Shown here in pieces: positions 8,759-16,104 of a stretch of 40,390 bases of DNA. A program made the translations under genes and the position numbers. The DNA is from Bacteroidales bacterium (GTDB taxonomy: Bacteria > Bacteroidota > Bacteroidia > Bacteroidales > JAADJA01), in the NCBI GenBank assembly GCA_020438105.1, contig JAGQVE010000037.1, positions 1 to 40,390 of the forward strand. The letters are read 5' to 3'. The notes beneath the pieces are model-generated. The model had not been told where the DNA came from. It saw only the letters and a list, made by a program, of their open reading frames with translations, and did not search any database. Position 1 is the stretch's first letter; the number at the start of each line of letters is the position of its first letter.

Positions 8759-9571
8759 ATGAGATTAAAAACTAAAACAAGAATTGCAAATATTTCGATA
8801 TGGGTAATTGTGATCACATTGGTTATTATCACCTTATTTTTCTTTGGATATCTAATTTCCGATACATTCAATCTGAAGGTGTTTGCCAGCAATACCACCG
8901 ATTTTATCTGGATACTTTTTGCAGCATCTTTGGTGATTGTGATCTGTGGTGCTTTGTTAAATATTAGTCTTAATATCGGAATAATTGCGGATCGCAGGAC
9001 TGGTGAAACGGATGATCGGTTGCCTGATCGCAAGAAATTCAATTTGACAATATTGCTGCTGTTATTATTGACCATGGCAGTTATCGTGGCGTTTTTATTC
9101 TTTGGAGATTACCGTTCCCGCAAAAGAGAAGAAGTAATGATCAGAGCTGCTGCATCGGAAATGCTCGACAGGTATCAAAAATCAATAAATGAATTAGCCT
9201 ATTTTCTCGAAGATAGCAGCAGGGTGGGATCAATTCCAGATATATTGAATTTTCTATGCAATCAGAAGAGCGAATTCCCAAGTATTGTATTAATTACCAG
9301 CGATTATTATAACGGACAGATCACCTATCTGAAAATTTCAGAATTTACTAAACCTGAGAGTTTAAAACTTCCCTTCTACAACTCAAGCTTCCACCCCTGC
9401 AATGAAAATGATTGCGATTACCTACAACAAATTTTTACCGGGGATGATATGGATACGCTTTTTTGGTCAGAAGGCAGTCGCTACTATCTTTATATACCCT
9501 TTGATCAGGGAGCCGTAAAATTTGTACTTTTATTCAGTGATTATGATCGTTATGGTAAAATAGGAAGTTGA
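8759..9571 (+). CDS. Unrecognised membrane protein with three N-terminal transmembrane helices
   Basis: I chose the ATG at 8759 (270 residues, starting MRLKTKTRIANISIW). The frame extends upstream to a GTG at 8672, but that codon lies inside palindrome copy B and the extension is a low-complexity polar stretch. Three hydrophobic segments are visible near residues 9-33, 45-68 and 95-116, with a basic loop after the second (ADRRTGETDDRLPDRKK). A soluble C-terminal domain of about 150 residues follows (REEVMIRAAASEMLDRYQ ... FVLLFSDYDRYGKIGS). The helix right after the last membrane segment may form a coiled coil, and the layout resembles a membrane sensor or signalling protein without a recognisable enzyme domain. 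No family was recognised. Confidence 0.65.
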   Translation: MRLKTKTRIANISIWVIVITLVIITLFFFGYLISDTFNLKVFASNTTDFIWILFAASLVIVICGALLNISLNIGIIADRRTGETDDRLPDRKKFNLTILLLLLLTMAVIVAFLFFGDYRSRKREEVMIRAAASEMLDRYQKSINELAYFLEDSSRVGSIPDILNFLCNQKSEFPSIVLITSDYYNGQITYLKISEFTKPESLKLPFYNSSFHPCNENDCDYLQQIFTGDDMDTLFWSEGSRYYLYIPFDQGAVKFVLLFSDYDRYGKIGS

Positions 9572-9597
9572 TTTAATGCAGTTGGAACGAACCAATC

Positions 9598-9639
9598 GCG
9601 CAAGTCTTTGCGCAACCAACCAGCGCAGCCGACTTGTGC
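9598..9639 (+). repeat. Intergenic palindrome, copy C (two competing stems)
   Basis: GCGCAAGTC (9598-9606) can pair with GACTTGTGC (9631-9639), nine base pairs with one G-U. The same left arm can instead pair locally as GCGCAA (9598-9603) with TTGCGC (9608-9613) around a 4-nt loop. The family motif CAGCC precedes the distal arm. The next start codon is 53 bases downstream, behind an A/T-rich leader. Confidence 0.65.
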
Positions 9640-9692
9640 AGGTGATAATACTAATCTCGGTCTACATCAAAACATATAAATAAATTAAATAA

Positions 9693-10757
9693 ATGAATAA
9701 CCTGGTCTTTTTAATTTTCTATAAAATTATGCTAAGCACTGCGATTTTTAACGTGACTCAAATCCAATCAGGGGAAATTGTGCCAGGGCAGGAGATACAG
9801 ACAGAATTAACAGAAGAAAAAGTAAAAGAAATACAAGAAGATTTAAATGTAATACTTCGTAAACAACTGGATATTATTCAACAAAATGATTTTGAGATTG
9901 AGAGTATCCGTTTAAATAACCTCAACGAACATTTGTTAAACTATGCTTCTTGGAGCTTGGGAGCATACCCAAACACAATTACTATAAAGTGCGTAAATCC
10001 AATCGTGATTAAATTCAAAACCTCCCAACAGGAAGAAGGTTGGCTATCTACTTTTTATTTCGTGAATCCTGAGGATTCTGTTATATTTAAATCAAATTAC
10101 TCCGAAGATTCAGATTATCTATCCTTTAATGGCTTTCTTATTTGTTTTGATGCCAGGGGTATGCACAACTCATTAACTCCTGAAAGAAAGGAGGTTTTAT
10201 TTAAAATCTTTCGTGATCATATGAGCCAGGCTGAACTGGGGGAATTACCGGACATTTTTACCAAATATATGGATATAAATGGGCTGTACGGTTTTGAATC
10301 CAATATTCATAATTCTAAAGTCCAGTACCCTGAAATTTCAATTGTTTCTTTTCATAAAGATGAAATAACGATAAATTTTTCCTTTTTAAAAACGCATGCA
10401 AGAATTTATCAAATTTCATATAGTGAGATTACACAAAAACAACTTGAAGATATTAAGCATTTTAAAGCTTTAAAAGAAATAACCATCCCTTCCTTACGGG
10501 GTTGTTTTTATGAATGGATGAATGAACCAACTTATACAGAAGAGCTACGCCTGAACCAATCTGAAATAGCTTATGCCCACGGAGCCTTTTTTGTCGTTGA
10601 TAAAATGTTTTTTAAATTAGAACTGCCCAGTACAAGCGAAAAGTTAACGGATCAAGAGGAAAAAGATTGGCTGGCAGATATAAGTATGTTAATGAATTAC
10701 ATTATCCCACATATCGATACAACACAAAATTATTCAGTATGTAGTGGTGATAGATAA
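9693..10757 (+). CDS. Unrecognised 354-residue protein
   Basis: The ORF starts at an ATG behind a very A/T-rich leader. The first 20 residues (MNNLVFLIFYKIMLSTAIFN) are hydrophobic and could be a signal peptide or membrane anchor. An acidic amphipathic helix follows (about residues 38-65, TEEKVKEIQEDLNVILRKQ). The remainder is mixed alpha/beta with no motif I recognise; notable stretches are FKTSQQEEGWLSTFYFVNPED and GFLICFDARGMH. The gene is markedly more AT-rich than the T9SS gene that follows, and it is bracketed by palindrome copies C and D, as expected for a recently acquired single-gene insert. Function is unknown. Confidence 0.65.
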   Translation: MNNLVFLIFYKIMLSTAIFNVTQIQSGEIVPGQEIQTELTEEKVKEIQEDLNVILRKQLDIIQQNDFEIESIRLNNLNEHLLNYASWSLGAYPNTITIKCVNPIVIKFKTSQQEEGWLSTFYFVNPEDSVIFKSNYSEDSDYLSFNGFLICFDARGMHNSLTPERKEVLFKIFRDHMSQAELGELPDIFTKYMDINGLYGFESNIHNSKVQYPEISIVSFHKDEITINFSFLKTHARIYQISYSEITQKQLEDIKHFKALKEITIPSLRGCFYEWMNEPTYTEELRLNQSEIAYAHGAFFVVDKMFFKLELPSTSEKLTDQEEKDWLADISMLMNYIIPHIDTTQNYSVCSGDR

Positions 10758-10769
10758 TAATGCGTAATC

Positions 10770-10799
10770 GCGCAAGTAACCAACTCAGCCAACTTGTGC
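10770..10799 (+). repeat. Intergenic palindrome, copy D
   Basis: GCGCAAGT (10770-10777) pairs with ACTTGTGC (10792-10799), eight base pairs with one G-U, around a 14-nt loop ending CAGCCA. Twelve bases later the leader AACAAAAACATGAAA supplies the start codon of the YCF48-like gene at 10821. Arm length, loop length and leader spacing equal those of copy B. Confidence 0.65.
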
Positions 10800-10820
10800 A
10801 GCACACCCTAAAACAAAAAC

Positions 10821-12884
10821 ATGAAAAAACAAAGCATCCTAATCGCATTTATCATCTCGGCACTGCAGGTGTTTTGCCAGTGGCAATGGCAAAATCCACA
10901 ACCCCAGGGAAACATGCTTTTTGATGTTTGTTTTGCGGGCAGTGATCATTGCTGGGCGGTGGGGCGCAAAGGCATGATCATCCATACCACCGATGGCGGC
11001 ATTACCTGGGCCCAACAACCAACCGGCCTGATGCAAAACCTCTCCGGCGTTTATTTTATCGATACCCTGACGGGCTGGGTGGCTTCCGGTGATGGGTTTG
11101 TGCTTAAAACCGTCAATGGCGGTGAAACATGGAATGAGATCGGCACCGGCTATGGTGGAGGTTGGGGACAGATTTTCTTTGCCAATCACAACAGCGGCTG
11201 GGTAAGTGGGGAGCAAGGATATATACTTCGCACTGTGGACGGCGGCAACACCTGGACGGCCCACAGCATCGGTGTCAATCAGTTGACCCAGAGCTTTTCA
11301 TTCATTGATACGCAGCAGGGCTGGATCATCGGTTCATTCGGGAGCATACTGCGTACGCAGGATGGCGGCATAACCTGGGAAATGCTGGTAACGGGTTCCC
11401 TGGGCGCTTCTTACGATATTCAGTTTGTCGATTCACTGCACGGATGGATCGGCGGCAATGAAGGCAATTCGGTGAGGTATACTTCCAATGGCGGGGTAAG
11501 CTGGAATTACCATAATACGCCCGTCCATACCTCGGATGTATTTTTCACCGATCTGCAAAACGGCTGGGCCATCGGTGCTTTGGGGAACATCATCCACACG
11601 TCCAACGGCGGATACACCTGGACTCAGCAAGAGAGCGGTACCGGAAAATCCCTGTTTGGTGTAAATTTCAGCGATACCCAGCATGGTTGTGTGGTGGGTG
11701 ATGACGGCGAGATCCTGCTGACCTTCGACGGTGGTGAGACCTGGGCATCACAGCGGCACGGGCCGTTGAATCATTTTAATGGGGTGGCATCACCGGATCC
11801 GGGAAAGGTGGTTGCGGTGGGAGATGCCGGTGTAATCCTGAGATCGACGGATAACGGTGCTACCTGGGAAGAAAAATCATCAGGGACGACCGTGATTTTA
11901 AACGATATTGATTTTGCCGGTTCCATGGAAGGTTGGGTGGTGGGCAACAACGGAATTTTGATCCGCACCGGCGACGCCGGTAGTCACTGGAATATTCATG
12001 ATATCGGCACCACCGAAGATCTTTACCGGGTATTTTTCCTGGATGAGGACCACGGTTGGGTGCTGGGCTGGAACAACCTCTACATCACCGAAAATGGTGG
12101 TCAGAGCTGGAGCAGCAAATACCTGCAGCAATTTCCATGGCTTGCGGATGTTCACTTTTTTGACCCACTGAACGGCATCCTGATCGGTTATGATAAAATT
12201 GCCAAATCCACCGATGGCGGGTATTCGTGGCAGATCGTAAGTTCGGTGCCAGGCTATTACCTGAGGCGTTTTTGTTTCCTGAACAACCAAACCGGCTGGG
12301 CGGTAGCCGACGATGGTAAAGTGTCGCGTACCGATGATGGCGGCTCCACCTGGACCCAAAGCACCACAGGCACCTACTGGGATTTAAAGGATGTTTGTTT
12401 TGTGGACGAACACAAAGGTTGGGTGGTATCCAACTATGGGCAGGTGTTTTTCTCCGATGACGGCGGCACAAGCTGGGAAGAGCAGGTTGCCTATGTGGAA
12501 AATGAGTTGAGGGCGATTTGCCGGTCGGCCAATAACCATGTTTGGGCAGTTGGGAAATACGGAACCATCATCCACAACACCGATGAGATTTTTACAGGCC
12601 TTGATGAACCGGCTGTTTCAAACAATTCAGAAGACCTTGTTTCGGTTTATCCCAATCCCTTCGACCGGGAAATTAAAATTGCTTTCAATTTTTCAAGTGA
12701 TCAGCCTGTAGAAATTAAGCTGTATAACCTGCAGGGCATGCTAATACAACAATACAAATCCGTTTCACCAAATGCTGAAACGGCCATTATAAGCATACCA
12801 GCAAGCGATCTTGCAAGGGGAGTGTATTTGCTGGAATTAAGGAGCGGGGTGAGCAGGGTATGGAGGAAGGTGGTGAAGGATTAA
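10821..12884 (+). CDS. YCF48/BNR-repeat beta-propeller protein with T9SS sorting domain
   Basis: This 687-residue secreted protein has a signal peptide ending near residue 20 (ALQVFCQ). About thirteen repeats of roughly 42 residues follow, each with the YCF48/BNR pattern GWxVGxxGxIxxTxDGGxTW, a beta-propeller related to photosystem II assembly factor YCF48 and to sialidase Asp-box proteins. From about residue 615 there is a type A T9SS sorting domain (VYPNPFDREIKIAFNF ... GVYLLELRSG ... KVVKD). Such proteins are common surface or extracellular proteins in Bacteroidota; catalytic activity is not expected from the repeats. The gene is clearly more GC-rich than the upstream island. It follows palindrome copy D and ends 13 bp before the next ORF. 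Confidence 0.9.
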   Translation: MKKQSILIAFIISALQVFCQWQWQNPQPQGNMLFDVCFAGSDHCWAVGRKGMIIHTTDGGITWAQQPTGLMQNLSGVYFIDTLTGWVASGDGFVLKTVNGGETWNEIGTGYGGGWGQIFFANHNSGWVSGEQGYILRTVDGGNTWTAHSIGVNQLTQSFSFIDTQQGWIIGSFGSILRTQDGGITWEMLVTGSLGASYDIQFVDSLHGWIGGNEGNSVRYTSNGGVSWNYHNTPVHTSDVFFTDLQNGWAIGALGNIIHTSNGGYTWTQQESGTGKSLFGVNFSDTQHGCVVGDDGEILLTFDGGETWASQRHGPLNHFNGVASPDPGKVVAVGDAGVILRSTDNGATWEEKSSGTTVILNDIDFAGSMEGWVVGNNGILIRTGDAGSHWNIHDIGTTEDLYRVFFLDEDHGWVLGWNNLYITENGGQSWSSKYLQQFPWLADVHFFDPLNGILIGYDKIAKSTDGGYSWQIVSSVPGYYLRRFCFLNNQTGWAVADDGKVSRTDDGGSTWTQSTTGTYWDLKDVCFVDEHKGWVVSNYGQVFFSDDGGTSWEEQVAYVENELRAICRSANNHVWAVGKYGTIIHNTDEIFTGLDEPAVSNNSEDLVSVYPNPFDREIKIAFNFSSDQPVEIKLYNLQGMLIQQYKSVSPNAETAIISIPASDLARGVYLLELRSGVSRVWRKVVKD

Positions 12885-12897
12885 TTAAATTCAAAAT

Positions 12898-13902
12898 ATG
12901 AATGGGAATATTATTATAATTCAAGGGGCCAGCAAAGCAGAAGTTAAAATGGTGATAAAGGATTGGATTAAACTTTATCAACGTGATTTAAAAGCTGGTT
13001 TTCACATGAAATTATATTCAATCAGTGATAAAAATCATTTGATTGATGTTGATCCCCAGCTGGATAACACAAGGTTTTATTTTCTGGTGAACTATTTGAT
13101 TTATCCTAAGAATATGAATTATACGGTGGACGTAACAGGTTATACCAGGGGCCTTGAAAATAATATACTGAAAGGCAAACAGCTAATGGTATATATCCCT
13201 GCCAACGATTCGGAATATGATAATGTTTTTGTTTGCACTTCAGAAAATCAAAACTTCAAGGTAGATTTTGGCGGAAAGATTAGCCCGGTAAACCAAAACA
13301 GGATATATACTATACCTGGTTTAGACTTTTTACCTGTGCCGGAAATCATAGGCGTTGACAAAAAAAGCAGCCAAACTGAGGAGGAGGAAGAATCGGAAAC
13401 CTCCCGTGCAAAAAGGTTCAGGATCATATCCACAATTTTGCTGTTGTTGTTTGCAGCCAACCTGGCAATTCCCAAACTTACTTTAAATGCCGAATTTTTT
13501 AAAATCACCACTTCATTTCTGTTTATTGGAACCGCCATGTGGTTTTTTGCTGAAGAACAAATGATCAGAATCAAGGTCTACTATTTCCGTTTTTTTTTAA
13601 TTGCCGCCCTTGTAATCATTTATCGGTTTGCCCTTATTGAGCCGCTTTACCCGGCCATTCATGATGTAATTAATTATACATCCTTATGTCCGGTTAGCTT
13701 TTTAATTGTACAATGGCCCTTGCGAAAACTATTTCTGTACCTATTTGGCCGGGAGCCAATTGTTGATGGAAATGCGAAATTTGCCGATGTTGTATATCGC
13801 TTAATTTTGTTTTGTGCCGTAGTTATTTTACCCATTATTATAATTTCATTTTTTAGTTTACCAATATCATCGAAAATCCTGCCAGATTATTTTGTAAATT
13901 AG
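12898..13902 (+). CDS. Unrecognised protein, soluble N-domain plus four C-terminal membrane helices
   Basis: This 334-residue protein has no signal peptide. The first 180 residues are predicted soluble alpha/beta (MNGNIIIIQGASKAEVKMVI ... FYFLVNYLIYP ... VDVTGYTRGLE). A charged linker rich in Glu (about residues 160-172, QTEEEEESETSRAKR) leads into hydrophobic segments near residues 178-193, 200-217, 228-247 and 300-325. The N-domain is probably cytoplasmic because no export signal precedes it. I recognise no family or catalytic motif. It starts 13 bp after the T9SS gene stop codon, so cotranscription is likely, yet its higher AT content matches the orphan genes of the 7-10.8 kb stretch more than that neighbour. 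Confidence 0.65.
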   Translation: MNGNIIIIQGASKAEVKMVIKDWIKLYQRDLKAGFHMKLYSISDKNHLIDVDPQLDNTRFYFLVNYLIYPKNMNYTVDVTGYTRGLENNILKGKQLMVYIPANDSEYDNVFVCTSENQNFKVDFGGKISPVNQNRIYTIPGLDFLPVPEIIGVDKKSSQTEEEEESETSRAKRFRIISTILLLLFAANLAIPKLTLNAEFFKITTSFLFIGTAMWFFAEEQMIRIKVYYFRFFLIAALVIIYRFALIEPLYPAIHDVINYTSLCPVSFLIVQWPLRKLFLYLFGREPIVDGNAKFADVVYRLILFCAVVILPIIIISFFSLPISSKILPDYFVN

Positions 13903-13944
13903 CCCATTGCATCGTTGCACCGATTGCATTTTAATACTCCTGCT

Positions 13945-14856
13945 ATGAAAAAGTTTTTATTCCTGTTCATGTTCTTGTGTTTGGCCATGGAATGGGGCCA
14001 TGGTCAGATAGGGCAAAAGGCCTTTTGCGACACCACCCTGTGGCATTCCCATTCAATGTTCATAATGGTTACGGGTTCTGGTGGAAATTATGAAGAAGTG
14101 CATATGCACAGCTATAAGATGGTACTGAGAGATACAATTATTAATGACACGCTTTATCAGGGGTTGTATACATGCAACCAGGATTTTAGCTTAAGCTCAG
14201 CAGTGTTCTCTGGTTATTTTGCTTCATTTGATGCTCAGGTTTATTTTGGCAATAGTCTTACGGATATGAATATTATTTATGATTATAATTTATTGCCGGG
14301 CGACAGCTTTTCCTTTAAGTCGTTTAATAATCCTCAAGACCCAAACAGCTATACCATTAATGTAAATTCATCTGATAGTGTGCTATTTAATGGTATTTAC
14401 CGAAGACGAATACAATTTGATAATTTTCCGGGTTATAATGTTGCTCCCGTTTGGGTAGAAGGCGTTGGTGATTTTAATTATGGTTTGATTTTCGATTATG
14501 GTAACATTGTATTTTGTTCGTGGGTTGGTTCGGGAAATTCTTCTCTTGAGTGTTTTAACGAAAATAATTTACCGGTAATAGGAAATTGCCAGATTACATC
14601 TGTTGTAACGGATTTACATACAAGCAAATTTAAGTTAGCTCCAAACCCGTTTCAAAACACTATTCATTTGGAAGGAATAGCAAAAATTAATGGAGATATA
14701 AGGGTTTATAATATCTGGGGAATACTGGTTTTTTCACAGAGGTGTATTCATGAAGATTTCCTCGATTTAAGTTTTCTTCCCGATGGTCAATATGTGCTTG
14801 AATATGCTGGAGAATACGAAATTTATCGACAGATTATTATTAAAAGCAATAATTGA
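13945..14856 (+). CDS. T9SS-sorted secreted protein of unknown function
   Basis: I chose the ATG at 13945 (303 residues) because it starts a clear signal peptide (MKKFLFLFMFLCLAMEWGHGQ). The frame can be extended only to a TTG at 13915. The middle 200 residues are beta-rich without a known domain; features include DTTLWHSHSMFIMV, a segment typical of secreted Bacteroidota proteins (NYDLLPGDSF-like, here YNLLPGDSFSFKSF) and VWVEGVGDFNYGL. The C-terminal 75 residues, starting LAPNPFQNTIHLEG and containing LPDGQYVLEY, form a type A T9SS sorting domain. The protein is therefore probably released or attached at the cell surface. The gene follows the unrecognised membrane protein by 42 bp. Confidence 0.82.
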   Translation: MKKFLFLFMFLCLAMEWGHGQIGQKAFCDTTLWHSHSMFIMVTGSGGNYEEVHMHSYKMVLRDTIINDTLYQGLYTCNQDFSLSSAVFSGYFASFDAQVYFGNSLTDMNIIYDYNLLPGDSFSFKSFNNPQDPNSYTINVNSSDSVLFNGIYRRRIQFDNFPGYNVAPVWVEGVGDFNYGLIFDYGNIVFCSWVGSGNSSLECFNENNLPVIGNCQITSVVTDLHTSKFKLAPNPFQNTIHLEGIAKINGDIRVYNIWGILVFSQRCIHEDFLDLSFLPDGQYVLEYAGEYEIYRQIIIKSNN

Positions 14857-15119
14857 CGATAACCTTAAAGTTGTGCTAATTTCTTGCAGGTTCCCATGGC
14901 CCTAGTATTACGTTTTCCCTCCTACACATTAGCGATTACACCTCAATCCCAAAGGATCAATAAGTGGAGGTAATTTATATCCATTCCAAATATTTTCTTG
15001 CTTAAATTAGCATCCATAAACAACAGCCAATGAAGGGAGACCCAAAAGTATTTCCAAACGATTTTACATTCCTGATCAAAATCTCGTGTCTTTCAGAATT
15101 GGTTTTAAAATCAATAAAA

Positions 15120-15914
15120 ATGAAGAGGATTCAATTTTTGCTTTTAGCATTGGGACTGATTTTATCAGTTCAATCGTTTAGCCAGGTAACACTGGGCGTT
15201 CGTGGTGGAGCCAATTTATCCAACATGTTTTTTGATATTGACAGTGAGTACGGCGAGGAGCCGGACACCAAGTTAAAGCCGGGGCTTCAGTTTGGGTTAA
15301 TGTTGGATGTACCCCTTGCACGAAATGGGTTCAGTATGCAGCCTGGATTGTTATTTTCCCAAAAAGGCTTTTCGTTTGACATGGAAGAAATGTTTGACGA
15401 TCTACTGGCAGATCAGGGTTTGGAACTGGAAAGTTATGAGGGTTATATGCGTGTAAGATTAAATTATGTAGAACTTCCTGTAAATTTTGTTTTCAAAATG
15501 GAAGGATTACAGTTTTTTGCCGGGCCTTATTTCGCTTTCGGAATAGGGGGAGCAATGACACATGATTTTAAAGCTACTGCCGATGGCGAAACTTTGAACA
15601 GCAGTGATATTTTCGACAAGGATAAATATAAGATCAAAGCAGTATATAAACCTGTCGACAATGATGCTTACGCTGATTTTATGGAAGATAATAATTTATA
15701 TGATATTTACCGTGGGTTTGATTATGGAGTCAATCTTGGCATCGGATACCAGTTTGACTCGTTCCAGGTAAACCTGGGTTATTCATATGGATTAGGAAAT
15801 GTTACTCCTAATTATGACGCCGACAAATATGAAATGGATGCCAATTACACCAAGGGTTTTATTCAGCGCAACCGGGTAGTTAGCCTTTCATTTGCTTATT
15901 TTTTCGCTAATTAA
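15120..15914 (+). CDS. PorT-like outer-membrane beta-barrel protein
   Basis: I chose the ATG at 15120 (264 residues) because it begins a standard signal peptide (MKRIQFLLLALGLILSVQSFSQ); the frame reaches back to an ATG at 15030, but that adds 30 residues before the signal sequence. The mature part starts VTLGVRGGANLSNM and runs through glycine and aromatic alternating strands (GLQFGLMLDVPL, MQPGLLFSQKGFSF, LNYVELPVNFVF, LQFFAGPYFAFGIGGAM, DYGVNLGIGYQF, FQVNLGYSYGLGN), ending SFAYFFAN. This is the outer-membrane beta-barrel (OMP_b-brl_2, PorT-like) family, about eight strands. PorT itself belongs to T9SS, but most family members have no known function, so assignment to secretion is not made. 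It is convergent with the next gene across a strong terminator. Confidence 0.85.
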   Translation: MKRIQFLLLALGLILSVQSFSQVTLGVRGGANLSNMFFDIDSEYGEEPDTKLKPGLQFGLMLDVPLARNGFSMQPGLLFSQKGFSFDMEEMFDDLLADQGLELESYEGYMRVRLNYVELPVNFVFKMEGLQFFAGPYFAFGIGGAMTHDFKATADGETLNSSDIFDKDKYKIKAVYKPVDNDAYADFMEDNNLYDIYRGFDYGVNLGIGYQFDSFQVNLGYSYGLGNVTPNYDADKYEMDANYTKGFIQRNRVVSLSFAYFFAN

Positions 15915-16014
15915 GCTGATTTAGAAAATTGGTTTGAAGGCAGCATTAAATTATTAAAAACAATAAAAAGCCGACGCAATTAGGATAAAATTAACAAAGC
16001 TACTCTATCACGAA

Positions 16015-16050
16015 AAAACAAAAGGGCTTAATTCTAAGCCCTTTTGTTTT
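16015..16050. terminator. Bidirectional intrinsic terminator
   Basis: A perfect 16-bp stem (16015-16030 with 16035-16050) has core AAAAGGGCTTA / TAAGCCCTTTT and loop ATTC. T-runs occur on the 3' side of both strands. It sits between convergent genes ending at 15914 (plus) and 16105 (minus) and can end both transcripts. Confidence 0.9.
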
Positions 16051-16104
16051 AGTGATATTTAGTGTTTTAGTGCGTTTGTGGCAAAATTAAAATTCTGCAA
16101 TAGA

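Noticed and set aside
6834..10799. Reading the palindromes as integron attC sites
   Set aside because: The arms (GCGCAAGY / RCTTGTGC) do not fit the RYYYAAC / GTTRRRY core sites and no integron integrase is seen. The cassette-like layout is kept only as an analogy.
12085..12471. Reverse-strand open frames inside the YCF48-like gene
   Set aside because: Repetitive GC-rich coding sequence on the plus strand keeps the other strand open; the translations are low-complexity and match no protein type.
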